The notes under the pieces: generated by a model
Seen by the model: the letters and a program-made list of their open reading frames with translations, nothing else
Told to the model about the DNA's origin: nothing
Databases searched by the model: none
Shown here: piece after piece, positions 17,837 through 26,891 of the stretch
Position numbering within the stretch: position 1 is the first letter of the stretch
Layout: every line of letters begins with the position of its first letter
Program-made: the position numbers and the translations under genes
Assembly: GCA_958349055.1 (NCBI GenBank)
Contig: CATWBO010000008.1
Location: forward strand, 1 to 64,000
From: an uncultured bacterium
GTDB taxonomy: Bacteria > Actinomycetota > Coriobacteriia > Coriobacteriales > Coriobacteriaceae
DNA: 64,000 nt
Direction: 5' to 3'

Positions 17837-17932
17837 GCGAGGAGGAACGCCCCGAGCAAGCTCGACCCGTACAAGCCCGTCGTCCATCAATAGCTCGAGG
17901 ACGACGCCCAGAACTGGCGCAAACAGCCCTTC
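17837..17932 (+). pseudogene. Remnant of an IS21-family transposase (IstA)
   Basis: One frame reads SKLDPYKPVVHQ, a stop, then LEDDAQNWRKQ. I recognise this as the conserved IstA segment (typically SKLDPYKP...LLEEDAxNWRKQRHTA) of IS21-type transposases. It has an internal TAG at 17891 and breaks off where the palindromic repeat begins. Only about 30 codons survive and no inverted ends were seen. It marks the downstream edge of the GC-rich cobalamin block. Confidence 0.6.
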
Positions 17933-17935
17933 AAT

Positions 17936-17994
17936 AAGTTGCGGTAAAATAGTGTCTGTTGGCAGCATAAACAGGAACTATTTCACCGCAATTT
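17936..17994. repeat. Palindromic repeat family A, copy 1
   Basis: AAGTTGCGGT...ATAG faces CTATTTCACCGCAATTT across a short spacer. The arms match two further copies at 19648 and 35998, but this copy is the most diverged. It abuts the IS21 remnant. The following ~120 bp up to the radical SAM gene contain nothing else recognised. Confidence 0.8.
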
Positions 17995-18114
17995 AAGAGG
18001 TTTTGGAAGATATAGAAGGCGCGAGGCCACGAGGACTAAAACGTGGGCAACCGCCGTCATTTGCAAAAGCGTTATCGGGCCCAATCACTTTCTCTTTAGC
18101 TTGCGGCCCGGTTG

Positions 18115-19515
18115 TTAAAAAATATTCATGTCGCTGTCGGCCATGCCCTGCGTCTCGTCCGCATGGCGTTTGGTGTAGAGCGGATCGTCGGGATCGTTCC
18201 AAATGCGATCGGCCACGGGCGACCATGCCTCGGCTGCTGCCTTGGTCTTGTCGCGCAGCTGCTCGGGCGACTCCTTCTCGATAAGGTCGGTGCTGTGGGC
18301 GCCGCTCTCGGCGACCAGCTTGGGCAGGATGTCGGGATTCTCGAGCATGGGGCACGGCTTGAGATAGTTGTCGTTAAACGGCATGTTCTCGTAGTACTTC
18401 ATAAACAGGGGAGAGCGCAGCGCATCGAGCAGGCTCATATCGTGGATGTTGGCGTTGGAGTAGTGGATGAACACACACGGCTCCACGTCGCCCGCGGCGT
18501 TAATGTGCAGGTAGCGACGGCCGCCGGCGATGCAGCCGCCAACGTACTCGCCATCGTTTTGGAAGTCGAGGGTAAACAGCGGCTTCTTCTCACGCATCTC
18601 GCGGATAAAGTGGTACATGTGCTCACGCTGCTCGGGCGTGGGCATGAGCTCGGATGTCGCGTTGCGGCCGACCGGCATAAAGTGGAAGTACCAGCAGAAG
18701 AGTGCGCCCTCGCTGATCATCCAATCCATGTTCTCCTCAGTGGCAACTGTGTCGGCGTTGGCGCTGGTCCAGCAGGTGGAGATGCCAAAGGGCAGGTTGC
18801 GCTCACGCAGGAGCTTCATGGCGTGCTCGATCTTGGCATAGGTGCCCTTGCCGCGGCGGGCGTCGGTGGTGTGCTCGTTGCCCTCGGCGCTGATGGCGGG
18901 CACAAAGTTGGCCACGCGGATCATATCGTCACAGAAGGCCTCGTCGATGAGCGTGGAGTTGGTGAAGCACAGGAACGCGCAGTCCTGGTGCTTCTCGCAA
19001 ATCTTGATGAGGTCGTGCTTGCGGACGAGCGGCTCGCCGCCGGTGTAGATGTAGATGTGGGTGCCCAGGGCCTTGCCCTGCGTGACGATGGAGTCGATGT
19101 CGTCGAACGACAAATTTTGCTTGTAGCCGTACTCGGCGGCCCAGCAGCCCGTGCAATGCAGGTTGCAAGCGCTCGTGGGGTCCAGCAGAATGGCCCACGG
19201 AATGTTGCACTGATACTTCTCGCGGCTCTTTTCCTGCTCTGGCCAGGCCAGCAGGTTGCCATCGACGATGAGGGTCTTGAGCAGCCTCGAGCGCATCTCG
19301 GGGTTGAGGTCGAAGATCTTCATTATGAGGTCGTACCAGTTACCACGGCTCTTGATGACGTTGGTAAAGGCGGCGCGCTGCGAAGGAAATACCTTGTCGG
19401 GGACCAACTTGTTGATGAGGTCCATGATCTTGTCGATGTTTTCTTGCGGGTTGCTGTCCAGGTAGTCAATGAGTTTGTTGAGCGCGGCGCGCTCGGCGGA
19501 CTGTGTAAGCGACAT
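18115..19515 (-). CDS. Radical SAM protein of unknown substrate
   Basis: 466 aa. After an N-terminal helical region of about 110 residues comes the radical SAM core with CNLHCTGC (CxxxCxxC binding the [4Fe-4S] cluster) and IYTGGEPLVR. A later GGCIAGGRRYLHINAAGDVEPC resembles the Cys-containing C-terminal part of SPASM-like proteins, and a KPCPMLENP segment adds one more Cys. The ATG has GAAAGGAATT upstream. No partner gene or precursor peptide is adjacent. The gene stands alone between two copies of the same palindrome. The fold is certain; the reaction is unknown. Confidence 0.85.
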   Translation of the reverse strand: MSLTQSAERAALNKLIDYLDSNPQENIDKIMDLINKLVPDKVFPSQRAAFTNVIKSRGNWYDLIMKIFDLNPEMRSRLLKTLIVDGNLLAWPEQEKSREKYQCNIPWAILLDPTSACNLHCTGCWAAEYGYKQNLSFDDIDSIVTQGKALGTHIYIYTGGEPLVRKHDLIKICEKHQDCAFLCFTNSTLIDEAFCDDMIRVANFVPAISAEGNEHTTDARRGKGTYAKIEHAMKLLRERNLPFGISTCWTSANADTVATEENMDWMISEGALFCWYFHFMPVGRNATSELMPTPEQREHMYHFIREMREKKPLFTLDFQNDGEYVGGCIAGGRRYLHINAAGDVEPCVFIHYSNANIHDMSLLDALRSPLFMKYYENMPFNDNYLKPCPMLENPDILPKLVAESGAHSTDLIEKESPEQLRDKTKAAAEAWSPVADRIWNDPDDPLYTKRHADETQGMADSDMNIF

Positions 19516-19647
19516 GGGTAATTCCTTTCACGTGTGCTTGCTGTAGGATATTACCCAAATGTGGAATAAACAGCGTGTAAAGATTGCCGAATGTGTCTAT
19601 TCAACGAAGCAATTTGATTTGGGGAGTTCCAGTTGCGCTTACTGCTT

Positions 19648-19720
19648 ATGAGTTGCGGTGAAATAGGGACTGAATAGGCCTTTTAACAGCCTAAACAGTC
19701 CCTATTTCACCGCAACTTAT
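19648..19720. repeat. Palindromic repeat family A, copy 2
   Basis: Perfect 22-bp inverted arms (19651-19672 and 19696-19717) read AGTTGCGGTGAAATAGGG plus ACTG and its complement. A smaller TAGGC/GCCTA stem lies inside. It sits 12 bp beyond the stop of the permease gene and could also act as its 3' hairpin. Confidence 0.9.
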
Positions 19721-19731
19721 GAGGGGATGGG

Positions 19732-20946
19732 TTATTGGTACCTCAGGCACTCCACGGGGTCGAGCTTTGCCGCGCGGCGAGCGGGGTAGAAGCCAAAGAT
19801 TACGCCGATGCCGACGGAGACACCGAAGGCCAGCAGCACCGTGGCGATTGAAAAGCTCGGTGTGATTTGCCCGCTGGCACCGAGTTCGCTGAGAACCCCT
19901 GATCCTGCGGCAAACATCGCAAGGCCCCAGGCCAGCAGATAGCCAATCAGGACACCCAGTAGGCCACCGGTGACGCACAGCGCCGAGGACTCGGCCAAAA
20001 ATTGCGCGGTGATATCGCGACGACTGGCGCCCAGGGCACGGCGAATACCGATCTCGCGGATGCGCTCAGTCACGTTGGTTAGCATCATATTCATAATGCC
20101 GATACCGCCGACAAGCAGAGAGATACTGGCGACAGCGCCCATGATGAGAGAGAATGCGCCCATAAAGGAGTTGAGTGCATCGATGGCGCTTTTCATGGAG
20201 GTCGCCGATACACTGTCGTACTCATCGTCCTCCGAGATGCCCTTCATCGCGCGCACCTTGGACTCGATGTTTTTGCAGAGCTCATCCATGTCCGTGCCCT
20301 CGGCGGCAAGTGCCGTCACGCTGGGGAATGAAGGATTCTCGTCGCCAAACAGCCCGGATATGGTTTCGCGTGGCATATACAGCGAGAGCGAGCCCATGGA
20401 GTCGCTGCCGCCATCAATCACGCCTACAATCTGAACCTCGCCGTTGGACACCTTGATGGTTTTCCCCAGCGCATCCTGCTCGTTGCCGTAAAGCTGATCG
20501 GCGCCGCCGCGGCTGATGAGCGCCACGCGCGAGCCTGATTGAGACTCGGCCTGGGAATAGACACGTCCCGCAACGAGCTTGCTGGCACCCACGGCGTCGA
20601 GCATGTCGCTATCGACGCCCTGCGCCATGACGGTATAGCTTTTATCGCCAGACTTGTACTCGGTATACGCGCTGTCGACAATGCCGATCTGCTCTATCTG
20701 CGGCACCAGTTTTTGAAGCTTCTCGACGTCCGAATCGGTGAGTTCTTGGGACGAATAGATCTGAACCATACGAGCTGCGTTGAGCCCCAGGCTGTTGACC
20801 AAGCTGTTTTGGATGCCGCCGATGAGCGAAGTCATGGCAATGACCGAGGCGATGCCGATGACAATGCCCAGGATGGTGAGCAGGCTGCGTCCTTTGTTGG
20901 CCTCGAGCGAGTGAAGGGCTTCCTGGATGAGATCGCGGGCGCTCAT
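19732..20946 (-). CDS. MacB-type ABC transporter permease
   Basis: 404-aa membrane subunit of a tripartite-like efflux system. One N-terminal membrane helix (LTILGIVIGIASVIAMTS) precedes a large extracellular MacB periplasmic-core domain. A C-terminal FtsX-type domain has three helices and the conserved MNMMLTNVTERIREIGIRRA, followed by LGA. It overlaps the ATPase gene by 4 nt, and the order adaptor-ATPase-permease is the standard operon. The exported substrate cannot be told; peptides, antibiotics or cell-wall agents are typical. Confidence 0.9.
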   Translation of the reverse strand: MSARDLIQEALHSLEANKGRSLLTILGIVIGIASVIAMTSLIGGIQNSLVNSLGLNAARMVQIYSSQELTDSDVEKLQKLVPQIEQIGIVDSAYTEYKSGDKSYTVMAQGVDSDMLDAVGASKLVAGRVYSQAESQSGSRVALISRGGADQLYGNEQDALGKTIKVSNGEVQIVGVIDGGSDSMGSLSLYMPRETISGLFGDENPSFPSVTALAAEGTDMDELCKNIESKVRAMKGISEDDEYDSVSATSMKSAIDALNSFMGAFSLIMGAVASISLLVGGIGIMNMMLTNVTERIREIGIRRALGASRRDITAQFLAESSALCVTGGLLGVLIGYLLAWGLAMFAAGSGVLSELGASGQITPSFSIATVLLAFGVSVGIGVIFGFYPARRAAKLDPVECLRYQ

Positions 20947-21716
20947 GCCATCACTCCTTTCGGCGGGTTGGCGGAGGCGGAAATCATGGGCAGGCTATCT
21001 ACGGCGCTGCTCAGGGTCCGCGGTGCATGTGGAATATACGCGCCGTCGTGGATGCGGCCGTCGCGAATGGTCACGGCGCGGTCGGCCTCGGCGGCGATTC
21101 CGGGGTCGTGCGTGATGAGTATGATGGTCTTCCCGCGCTCCTTGAGCTTGTGGAAGGTTTCCATGACGAGCGCTCCGGTGGCGGAGTCCAGGTTTCCCGT
21201 CGGCTCGTCAGCCAAAATGATGGGCGGATCGTTGACGAGGGCACGTGCGATGGCGACACGCTGCATCTGGCCGCCCGAGAGCTCGGATATGCGGTGGTCC
21301 CAGTGATCTACGGGCAGCGTGACGGCCTGCAGCGCGTGCACGGCGCGCATTTCGCGCTGGCTACGGGGCACGTTGGTGTAGGCCAGCGGCAGCATGACGT
21401 TTTCGATAACCGACAGGCGCGGCAGCAGGTTGAAGCTCTGAAAGACAAAGCCGATGCTCAGGGCGCGGACTTCGGTGAGCTCGTCATCATCGAGCTCGGC
21501 CACGTTGAGCCCTTGCAGGTAGTAGTCGCCCGCCGTCGGCTTATCCAGGCAACCTAGGATGTTCATGAGCGTTGACTTGCCCGAGCCCGAGGGGCCGGTA
21601 ATGGCGACGAACTCGCCGGGATCTACCGCCAGGCTCACGTTGTGCAGGATATGGGCGCAGCCAGCCTCGCTATCAAAGATGCGGTGCACGTTGCGAATGT
21701 CGATGACGGGACGCAT
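20943..21716 (-). CDS. MacB/LolD-type ABC transporter ATP-binding protein
   Basis: 257 aa with Walker A GPSGSGKST, Q-loop in FVFQSFNLLPRLS, signature LSGGQMQRVAIARAL, Walker B IILADEPTG and the H-loop in LITHDPG. The sequence is closest to the MacB/LolD class that pairs with FtsX-like permeases. Its start codon overlaps the stop of the adaptor gene (ATG/TAA overlap), so translation is coupled. Confidence 0.93.
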   Translation of the reverse strand: MRPVIDIRNVHRIFDSEAGCAHILHNVSLAVDPGEFVAITGPSGSGKSTLMNILGCLDKPTAGDYYLQGLNVAELDDDELTEVRALSIGFVFQSFNLLPRLSVIENVMLPLAYTNVPRSQREMRAVHALQAVTLPVDHWDHRISELSGGQMQRVAIARALVNDPPIILADEPTGNLDSATGALVMETFHKLKERGKTIILITHDPGIAAEADRAVTIRDGRIHDGAYIPHAPRTLSSAVDSLPMISASANPPKGVMA

Positions 21717-23152
21717 TACATACCCTCGTCGGCAGACATGTTGCCCGAATCCGCGCTGTAGCCGCCGTCAGCCGCCGCGTCCGCTCCGGTGTCCATGACG
21801 AGGGTGTCGCCATCGCGCAGTTTGGTGACCGGCACGTTAGGGTTGATTTCGTTGCCCTGGTCGTCGTGCTTGACCTGTGTCTTGCCGACTACGGCTTCGT
21901 TGTCGTTTTGCGTCACGACGGTCACCTTCACGCGATGGGTTTGCTTGCCCTCGTCATCGGTTGCCACGTTGACGTAATAGTGTTCGCCGTCTTCGGTCAT
22001 GAGCGCCATCGTCGGCACCATCACAACGTCGTCGAGCTGCTCGGTCACCACCGATACCTCGGCCGTCATTCCCGGCTTCAGGCGCGTGTCGGGCGCTTCG
22101 ATGAGGATGTCGACGTTAAAGGTTACGCTCCCGCCGCCACCGTTGGCGGTGTCGGAGTTTGCCACCGAGGCGATGGCCGTGACGGTGCCTTGGCTCACAA
22201 TGTCGGGAAACGCGGGATAGGTCACGTTGGCGCTCTGGCCCACGGCGATCTTGGCGATATCCTTTTCGCCCACCTGAACCGTTACCTTCATCTTGGTGAG
22301 GTCGGCGATCTGCATGCACTGCTTGCCGCCGCTCGTATCGCTTTCGCCCATGATCATGCCGCCTGTTACCGTGGCGCCCACCTTGGCGTTAAGCTCCACG
22401 ATGCTGCCCGAGCTCGGCGCCGTAACCGTGCGCCCGGCGGCCTTGGCGTTCGCCTGATCGAGGTTTGCCTGGGCCGATGCGAGGCTGCGCTGTGCGGCCG
22501 ATACGGCGTTCGTGTTCGCTGATGCGGCGGAGATGCCAGCCGCTGCGGAAGCTCCATCGATGTCCGTCGTTGGGGTGGCCTGCGCGGCAGCTGCGGCTTT
22601 CTGCGCGTTGGCGAGGTCTTCCTGAGCGGCTGCAACTGCACGCTGCGCCTCGGCAACGTTGCGATCGAGCTCGTCGTTTTTAATGGTCATAAGTACGTCG
22701 CCCTCGTTGACGGATTGGCCTGCCTGCACGTTGATCGAATCGACTGTGCCGTCGACAGAAGGGGAGACCACTGAGGACGAAATGGGTTTGAGCTGGCCTT
22801 TCGCCTCGACCGTTGTGGTAAACGTGCCCTCGGTCACCATGTCGGTCACGGGCCCGTTAGCGCCCTGTGGCTGCGCATTGATAACAAGGGTTGCGACAAT
22901 GGCAATGAGCGCGATGGCGCAAACGACACCGGCGGCAATGCCGCGGCGAATCAGCTTTTTGCGTCGACGTTCGGCACGTTTTGCCTTGAGCTTGGCATAT
23001 GCCTCTTCATCGGAAATCTCGGCCGTATCGTTCGTGCGTTCGTTCTCCTTGTCGGCATGTACGTCTGTGATCAGAGGAAATGTTTCGGTAGCACCTTCGG
23101 GCATGTGATCGGAATCATCTGGACCCGGGGTGATCGTGGGGACATTCGGCAT
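21716..23152 (-). CDS. Efflux adaptor (HlyD/MacA-type) subunit
   Basis: 478-aa membrane-fusion protein. A cytoplasmic, acidic N-terminus of about 80 residues ends in KAERRRKKLIRRG. One membrane helix (VVCAIALIAIVATLVI) is followed by a biotinyl-lipoyl hairpin with an Ala/Gln-rich coiled coil (AEAQRA repeats) and a beta-barrel domain. The C-terminus is Asp/Gly/Ser-rich. The ATG follows AAGGAGACGCT. Such adaptors in Gram-positives link MacB-type permeases to substrate rather than to an outer-membrane pore. Confidence 0.88.
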   Translation of the reverse strand: MPNVPTITPGPDDSDHMPEGATETFPLITDVHADKENERTNDTAEISDEEAYAKLKAKRAERRRKKLIRRGIAAGVVCAIALIAIVATLVINAQPQGANGPVTDMVTEGTFTTTVEAKGQLKPISSSVVSPSVDGTVDSINVQAGQSVNEGDVLMTIKNDELDRNVAEAQRAVAAAQEDLANAQKAAAAAQATPTTDIDGASAAAGISAASANTNAVSAAQRSLASAQANLDQANAKAAGRTVTAPSSGSIVELNAKVGATVTGGMIMGESDTSGGKQCMQIADLTKMKVTVQVGEKDIAKIAVGQSANVTYPAFPDIVSQGTVTAIASVANSDTANGGGGSVTFNVDILIEAPDTRLKPGMTAEVSVVTEQLDDVVMVPTMALMTEDGEHYYVNVATDDEGKQTHRVKVTVVTQNDNEAVVGKTQVKHDDQGNEINPNVPVTKLRDGDTLVMDTGADAAADGGYSADSGNMSADEGM

Positions 23153-23186
23153 AGCGTCTCCTTTATAGAAAGAACCTCGATAAGTA

Positions 23187-23216
23187 TATGCGCCCACCGG
23201 CTGGGGCGGGCGCATA
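23187..23216. other. Hairpin between L,D-transpeptidase gene and efflux operon
   Basis: TATGCGCCC (23187-23195) and GGGCGCATA (23208-23216) form a GC-rich stem with a 12-nt loop, 35 nt upstream of the adaptor start codon. It could end the upstream transcript or act as a leader element. There is no long U-tract. Confidence 0.5.
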
Positions 23217-23284
23217 GGACGGTTTCTTTCGGAACTGTTAGATTGGTCGTAGCGGTTCCACGTTGTATGAATGTGCGCGTTGCA

Positions 23285-24991
23285 CTACGAGTGCACGACC
23301 ACGCACAGGCCGACTTTGATGCAGTCGTGAAGTGCCTTGGCGTCGGCCAGGCGCAGGTTGATGCAACCGTGGCTGCCGCACCACTTGTAGGAGTTGGGGT
23401 CGTCAAAGCTCTTGTCGTTTTGCCACGTTGCATCGTGGAAGCCGACCATGTTTCCCTCAAACGGCATCCAATAGCTTACCGGGCTCTCGTATTTGGGCTT
23501 GCCGGTCTCGGGGTCCTTGGCACCGATGAGTTTGCTGGCGCCGTCGTTGCTGTTGATCTGCCAGACGCCCTCGGGCGTGGCATCCTCGCCCGGCTTTCCC
23601 GAGATAAAGTTGGCCTCCCACACGATATTGCCGCTCTCGTCGTAGTAGCGCGCGTGCTGCTCGGACAGATCGACATCGACGTATGCCTTCCAGTCGGGCT
23701 CTCCCTTTGCGGTAAAGGTGTCGGCTTTCTGGGAGTATTTGATCTCGATTTCGCCGGTCTGCTTGTTGTTAATGGCATCCTCGACCTGCTTTGCGAGCGA
23801 GCTGCTGTCGATGGACCAACCAAAGTCGCCGCCTTCGACGGCGCACTGCTTGCCATCGGCGCGCGTCCACCAGCGAGTGGAGCCCACGGTATTGAAGCCG
23901 TTGGCGAGCTCGGCTGCCCAGCTGCTGATCTGCGACGTATCGAGCGTGGGGTTGGCGGGATCGGCAAAGCTGATCCACTGCAACACGGAGCTGCCATCAA
24001 CCTTGCCGGCATCCTCGCCGTTGAGCTTGAGGGTCACGTTGACGCCCAGGAAGTTGTTGGCGGCATCGCATGCAGCCTGAATCTGATCATCGGTCAGCGT
24101 TCCATTGAGCGGCTCATAGGCATCGTTGCCGAGCTTGGAAAGATCTACGGTCTCGGCCAGCGAGGCAAGCTCGAGCTCGGCATACTTAATGACATGCTCG
24201 CGGTTGAGTTTTTCGTTGGAGCGCGCCTTCTCGACGGTAAACTTGCCGGCCTGCTCGTCATAGGAGCTATTGGCCTCGAACGCGCCCGAACGGCCCTCGT
24301 TAAACTCGTCGATGGCGGCGCCCAGGTCTTCCTCAAACTTCTTTTGGTCAAAGGTATCGGAGAGCATGGACAGGTCGACATCCTGATCCAAGTCGACCTC
24401 GTCGGAAGCGACGGTGGATTTGGTCTTTCCGCCCAAGGACTCAACGAGGCGGACGGGCCACATAAAGGACTCGTTGTGGCTAATGATCTCTTTTGCGGCT
24501 GCTTCGCCGTCGACGATGGGCTCATCGGACTCGGGCTGATAGGTCCAGCTAAAGTCATCGCCCGTGACGGTGAGCTTGTAGTGCTTCCATGCTGAGTTAA
24601 CCTTGGTGGCGGCAGACGAGGCGTTGGAGAACGAGACATCCACGCCGGCGATGGTGGTGTTGGGGTAGGCGACCTGCGAGAACGCTACGACACCCACGAT
24701 GTAGACGATGGCGATAAGGCCCAGGACGACAAAGAGGGTCGTCTTCTTACCGGACTTTTTGTTGTCGACGGGCTTGCCTGCGAGGCCGCGGCCTCCTCGA
24801 GCATGTGTGGGAGCCTGCTTGGGAGCGTTGCCGCTTCCCTGACGCTGCTGGTTCAGGCGCGGGGAAGCGTTTGCTGCACCTCGCTGCTGACCGTGACTCG
24901 GCGCGATAGGGCGCGGCGACTGAACGCCGCCGGTGTGCCTGCTCGGCTGCTGCGGATCGGGAATCAGTTGAGTTCGGTCGTTTCGCGACAT
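23285..24991 (-). CDS. Membrane-anchored L,D-transpeptidase (YkuD) with PG-binding domains
   Basis: 568-aa peptidoglycan cross-linking enzyme that forms 3-3 links or attaches proteins. The cytoplasmic N-terminus is low-complexity and Gln/Pro-rich. It is followed by a membrane helix (TLFVVLGLIAIVYIVGVVAF) and a long extracellular part with two repeats of the putative peptidoglycan-binding type (VanW/Ldt-associated). The C-terminal YkuD domain has MVGFHDATW and the catalytic SHGCINLRLADAK, where Cys is the nucleophile. It is transcribed alone, just upstream of the efflux operon. Confidence 0.92.
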   Translation of the reverse strand: MSRNDRTQLIPDPQQPSRHTGGVQSPRPIAPSHGQQRGAANASPRLNQQRQGSGNAPKQAPTHARGGRGLAGKPVDNKKSGKKTTLFVVLGLIAIVYIVGVVAFSQVAYPNTTIAGVDVSFSNASSAATKVNSAWKHYKLTVTGDDFSWTYQPESDEPIVDGEAAAKEIISHNESFMWPVRLVESLGGKTKSTVASDEVDLDQDVDLSMLSDTFDQKKFEEDLGAAIDEFNEGRSGAFEANSSYDEQAGKFTVEKARSNEKLNREHVIKYAELELASLAETVDLSKLGNDAYEPLNGTLTDDQIQAACDAANNFLGVNVTLKLNGEDAGKVDGSSVLQWISFADPANPTLDTSQISSWAAELANGFNTVGSTRWWTRADGKQCAVEGGDFGWSIDSSSLAKQVEDAINNKQTGEIEIKYSQKADTFTAKGEPDWKAYVDVDLSEQHARYYDESGNIVWEANFISGKPGEDATPEGVWQINSNDGASKLIGAKDPETGKPKYESPVSYWMPFEGNMVGFHDATWQNDKSFDDPNSYKWCGSHGCINLRLADAKALHDCIKVGLCVVVHS

Positions 24992-25100
24992 CGTATCAAT
25001 ATCCTTCGAGTTTCGCCTTGCGGCTCATCGTGTTTTTACTGGGCTTGCATTATAGCGATTACCTAGTTGTTTGTGGTATGGAAACGGTGGCATTCAAAAG

Positions 25101-25122
25101 AGGTGGGACATTTGTCCCACCT
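25101..25122 (-). terminator. Intrinsic terminator of sdaA
   Basis: Perfect AGGTGGGACA/TGTCCCACCT stem 18 nt after the sdaA stop on the minus strand, followed by CTTTTG. The GTGGGACA motif also occurs in the palindrome before priA, so the stem may derive from a repeat family. Confidence 0.7.
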
Positions 25123-25140
25123 TTAAGTCGTCCTTTGTCG

Positions 25141-26748
25141 TTATCCGCACATACCGCATTTTGCACAGGCCGAAAGCGCGGCCGGAGCCTGCGCGATGCC
25201 GCCCTTTGCCGTCTCGCGCAGCGTGGCCGGCAACGCGTGGCCCACCGAGAGCATGACATGTGCCATCTGGTCAAACGGCACCAGGCTCTTAATGCCGGCG
25301 AGGGCGAGTTGTGCCGAGCTAAAGGCCGCCGCCACGCCGATGGCGTTGCGGTTTTGGCAGGGCACCTCCACGAGGCCACCGACGGGGTCGCAAACGAGGC
25401 CCAGCAGGTTGCTCAGCGCGATGGAACTGGCGTTGAGCGCCTGCTCGGGCGTGCCGCCGAGCATCTGCACCAGCGCGGCGGCAGCCATGGCGGCCGCACT
25501 TCCGACCTCGGCCTGACAGCCGCCCTCGGCGCCGGCAACGCAGGCGCTTGTGGCGAGGTTGAGGCCGATGGCGGCTGCGCAGTAGAGCGCGTCCATGACC
25601 TGCTCGTCGTCGAGCTGGAGGTGGTCGGCGAGTGCCAGCACGCAGCCGGGTACGACGCCTGCGGAGCCTGCCGTGGGGGCAGCGACGATCACACCCATCG
25701 TGGCTGAGCGCTCGAGCACGGCCATGGCGCGGACCACGGCGTCGGTCTGGACGGCGCCCATCAGGCTTGTGCTTAGATCGTTTCGGCTGCTGGCATCGAC
25801 GAGCTTTGCCTCGCCGCCGATGAGGCCGCCGAGCGAACGCTGCGGATTGACGATGGGGGCTGTGGTCTCTTCGCGCATAACCTCGAGTACGCGGCGCATG
25901 GCGGCGACGGCGTGGGTCTCGCCGGTCAGACGCGCCTCGCGTACAGCCATGACGGCGCCGATGCTGAGCCCCAGTTCCTCGCAAGCATCGAGCAGCTGCT
26001 CGCCGTCGTCGAAGATTTCCTTGGCCGAGACGCCGGGGGAGAGCGATGAGGCAGAACCGGGGAGCTCGATAAAGGTCGCGTAATCGACATTGTCGAGCTT
26101 GCGTAGCATGGGGATAACGGTGTCGTCGGGCGCGCCGTCGGTCTCAAAGACGGAGTAGGCCTGGCCGCCCACTTCGGTGCGGTAGGTGCGGCAGAAGGCG
26201 ATGTTCACATGGGCGTAGGCGAGCAGGTTGGTGAGCGCGGCGAGCACGCCGGGGACGTCCTGGTGCGCCACGAAGAGCGTTGAATACATGCCCGAGATGT
26301 CGACGCCGACGCCGTTGATGCGGCTGATGCGCATCTTGCCGCCGCCCAGGCTCTCGCCACGGACTTGCGCCGTGGCGCCCGTGGCGTCGACCATGTCGAT
26401 GTCGACGGTATTGGGGTGGATGGAGGCGTCGTCGCCCTTGATGTCAAAGTGATATTCGAGGCCCTGCTCGTGCGCGAGCTCGAAGGCCTGCTTGATGTTC
26501 TCGTCATCGGTGTCGAGGCCCAGGATGCCTGCGACGAGCGCACGGTCGGTGCCGTGGCCGCGGTAGGTGTGGGCAAAGGAGTTCCACAGGCCAAAGGTGA
26601 CTTTGGTGATGCGGCCTTCCAGCAGGCTGGCGGCAACTTGGGCGCACCGCAGGGCGCCGGCAGTGTGCGATGAACTGGGGCCGACCATGACGGGGCCCAA
26701 GATCTCGAATGCCGAGGTCGTAGCTAGTGTTTGCGGCTTGCCTGCCAT
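25141..26748 (-). CDS. sdaA: L-serine ammonia-lyase, single-chain iron-sulfur form
   Basis: Deaminates L-serine to pyruvate and ammonia using a [4Fe-4S] cluster. The 535-aa chain has the beta domain first (GPVMVGPSSSHTAGA), an ACT-like segment (DVPGVLAALTNLLAYAHVNI), then the alpha domain with SAGVVPG, CVAGAEGGCQAEVG and a Cys-rich tail CAKCGMCG, matching the cluster ligands. The ATG sits 5 nt after AAAGGAG, and in-frame codons upstream fall in a large hairpin and are not used. The leader contains an exceptional inverted repeat. Serine degradation is typical of gut anaerobes. Confidence 0.92.
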   Translation of the reverse strand: MAGKPQTLATTSAFEILGPVMVGPSSSHTAGALRCAQVAASLLEGRITKVTFGLWNSFAHTYRGHGTDRALVAGILGLDTDDENIKQAFELAHEQGLEYHFDIKGDDASIHPNTVDIDMVDATGATAQVRGESLGGGKMRISRINGVGVDISGMYSTLFVAHQDVPGVLAALTNLLAYAHVNIAFCRTYRTEVGGQAYSVFETDGAPDDTVIPMLRKLDNVDYATFIELPGSASSLSPGVSAKEIFDDGEQLLDACEELGLSIGAVMAVREARLTGETHAVAAMRRVLEVMREETTAPIVNPQRSLGGLIGGEAKLVDASSRNDLSTSLMGAVQTDAVVRAMAVLERSATMGVIVAAPTAGSAGVVPGCVLALADHLQLDDEQVMDALYCAAAIGLNLATSACVAGAEGGCQAEVGSAAAMAAAALVQMLGGTPEQALNASSIALSNLLGLVCDPVGGLVEVPCQNRNAIGVAAAFSSAQLALAGIKSLVPFDQMAHVMLSVGHALPATLRETAKGGIAQAPAALSACAKCGMCG

Positions 26749-26776
26749 GGCTGCTCCTTTGTTTTGTCCCGTCGTC

Positions 26777-26891
26777 CCGAGGGCTTTGGTATTTGGTCGC
26801 CTGCTCGGACAGTCCTGCTCGCACGGAGAGCACATTAAGTGCTCTCCGGCTCGTGCGGAACTCGCGATCGACCAAATACCAAAGCCCTCGG
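26777..26891. repeat. 115-bp palindrome in the sdaA leader
   Basis: Perfect 23-bp outer arms (26777-26799 and 26869-26891; CCGAGGGCTTTGGTATTTGG then TCG) enclose an inner perfect 10-bp stem (CGGAGAGCAC, 26824-26848 in all). It lies 29 bp upstream of the sdaA start. If transcribed it makes a very stable hairpin. It resembles a miniature palindromic element more than a known riboswitch. Confidence 0.9.

Noticed and set aside
26777..26891. T-box or other amino-acid-sensing leader for sdaA.
   Set aside because: No T-box sequence or specifier loop is visible; the structure is a simple symmetrical hairpin.
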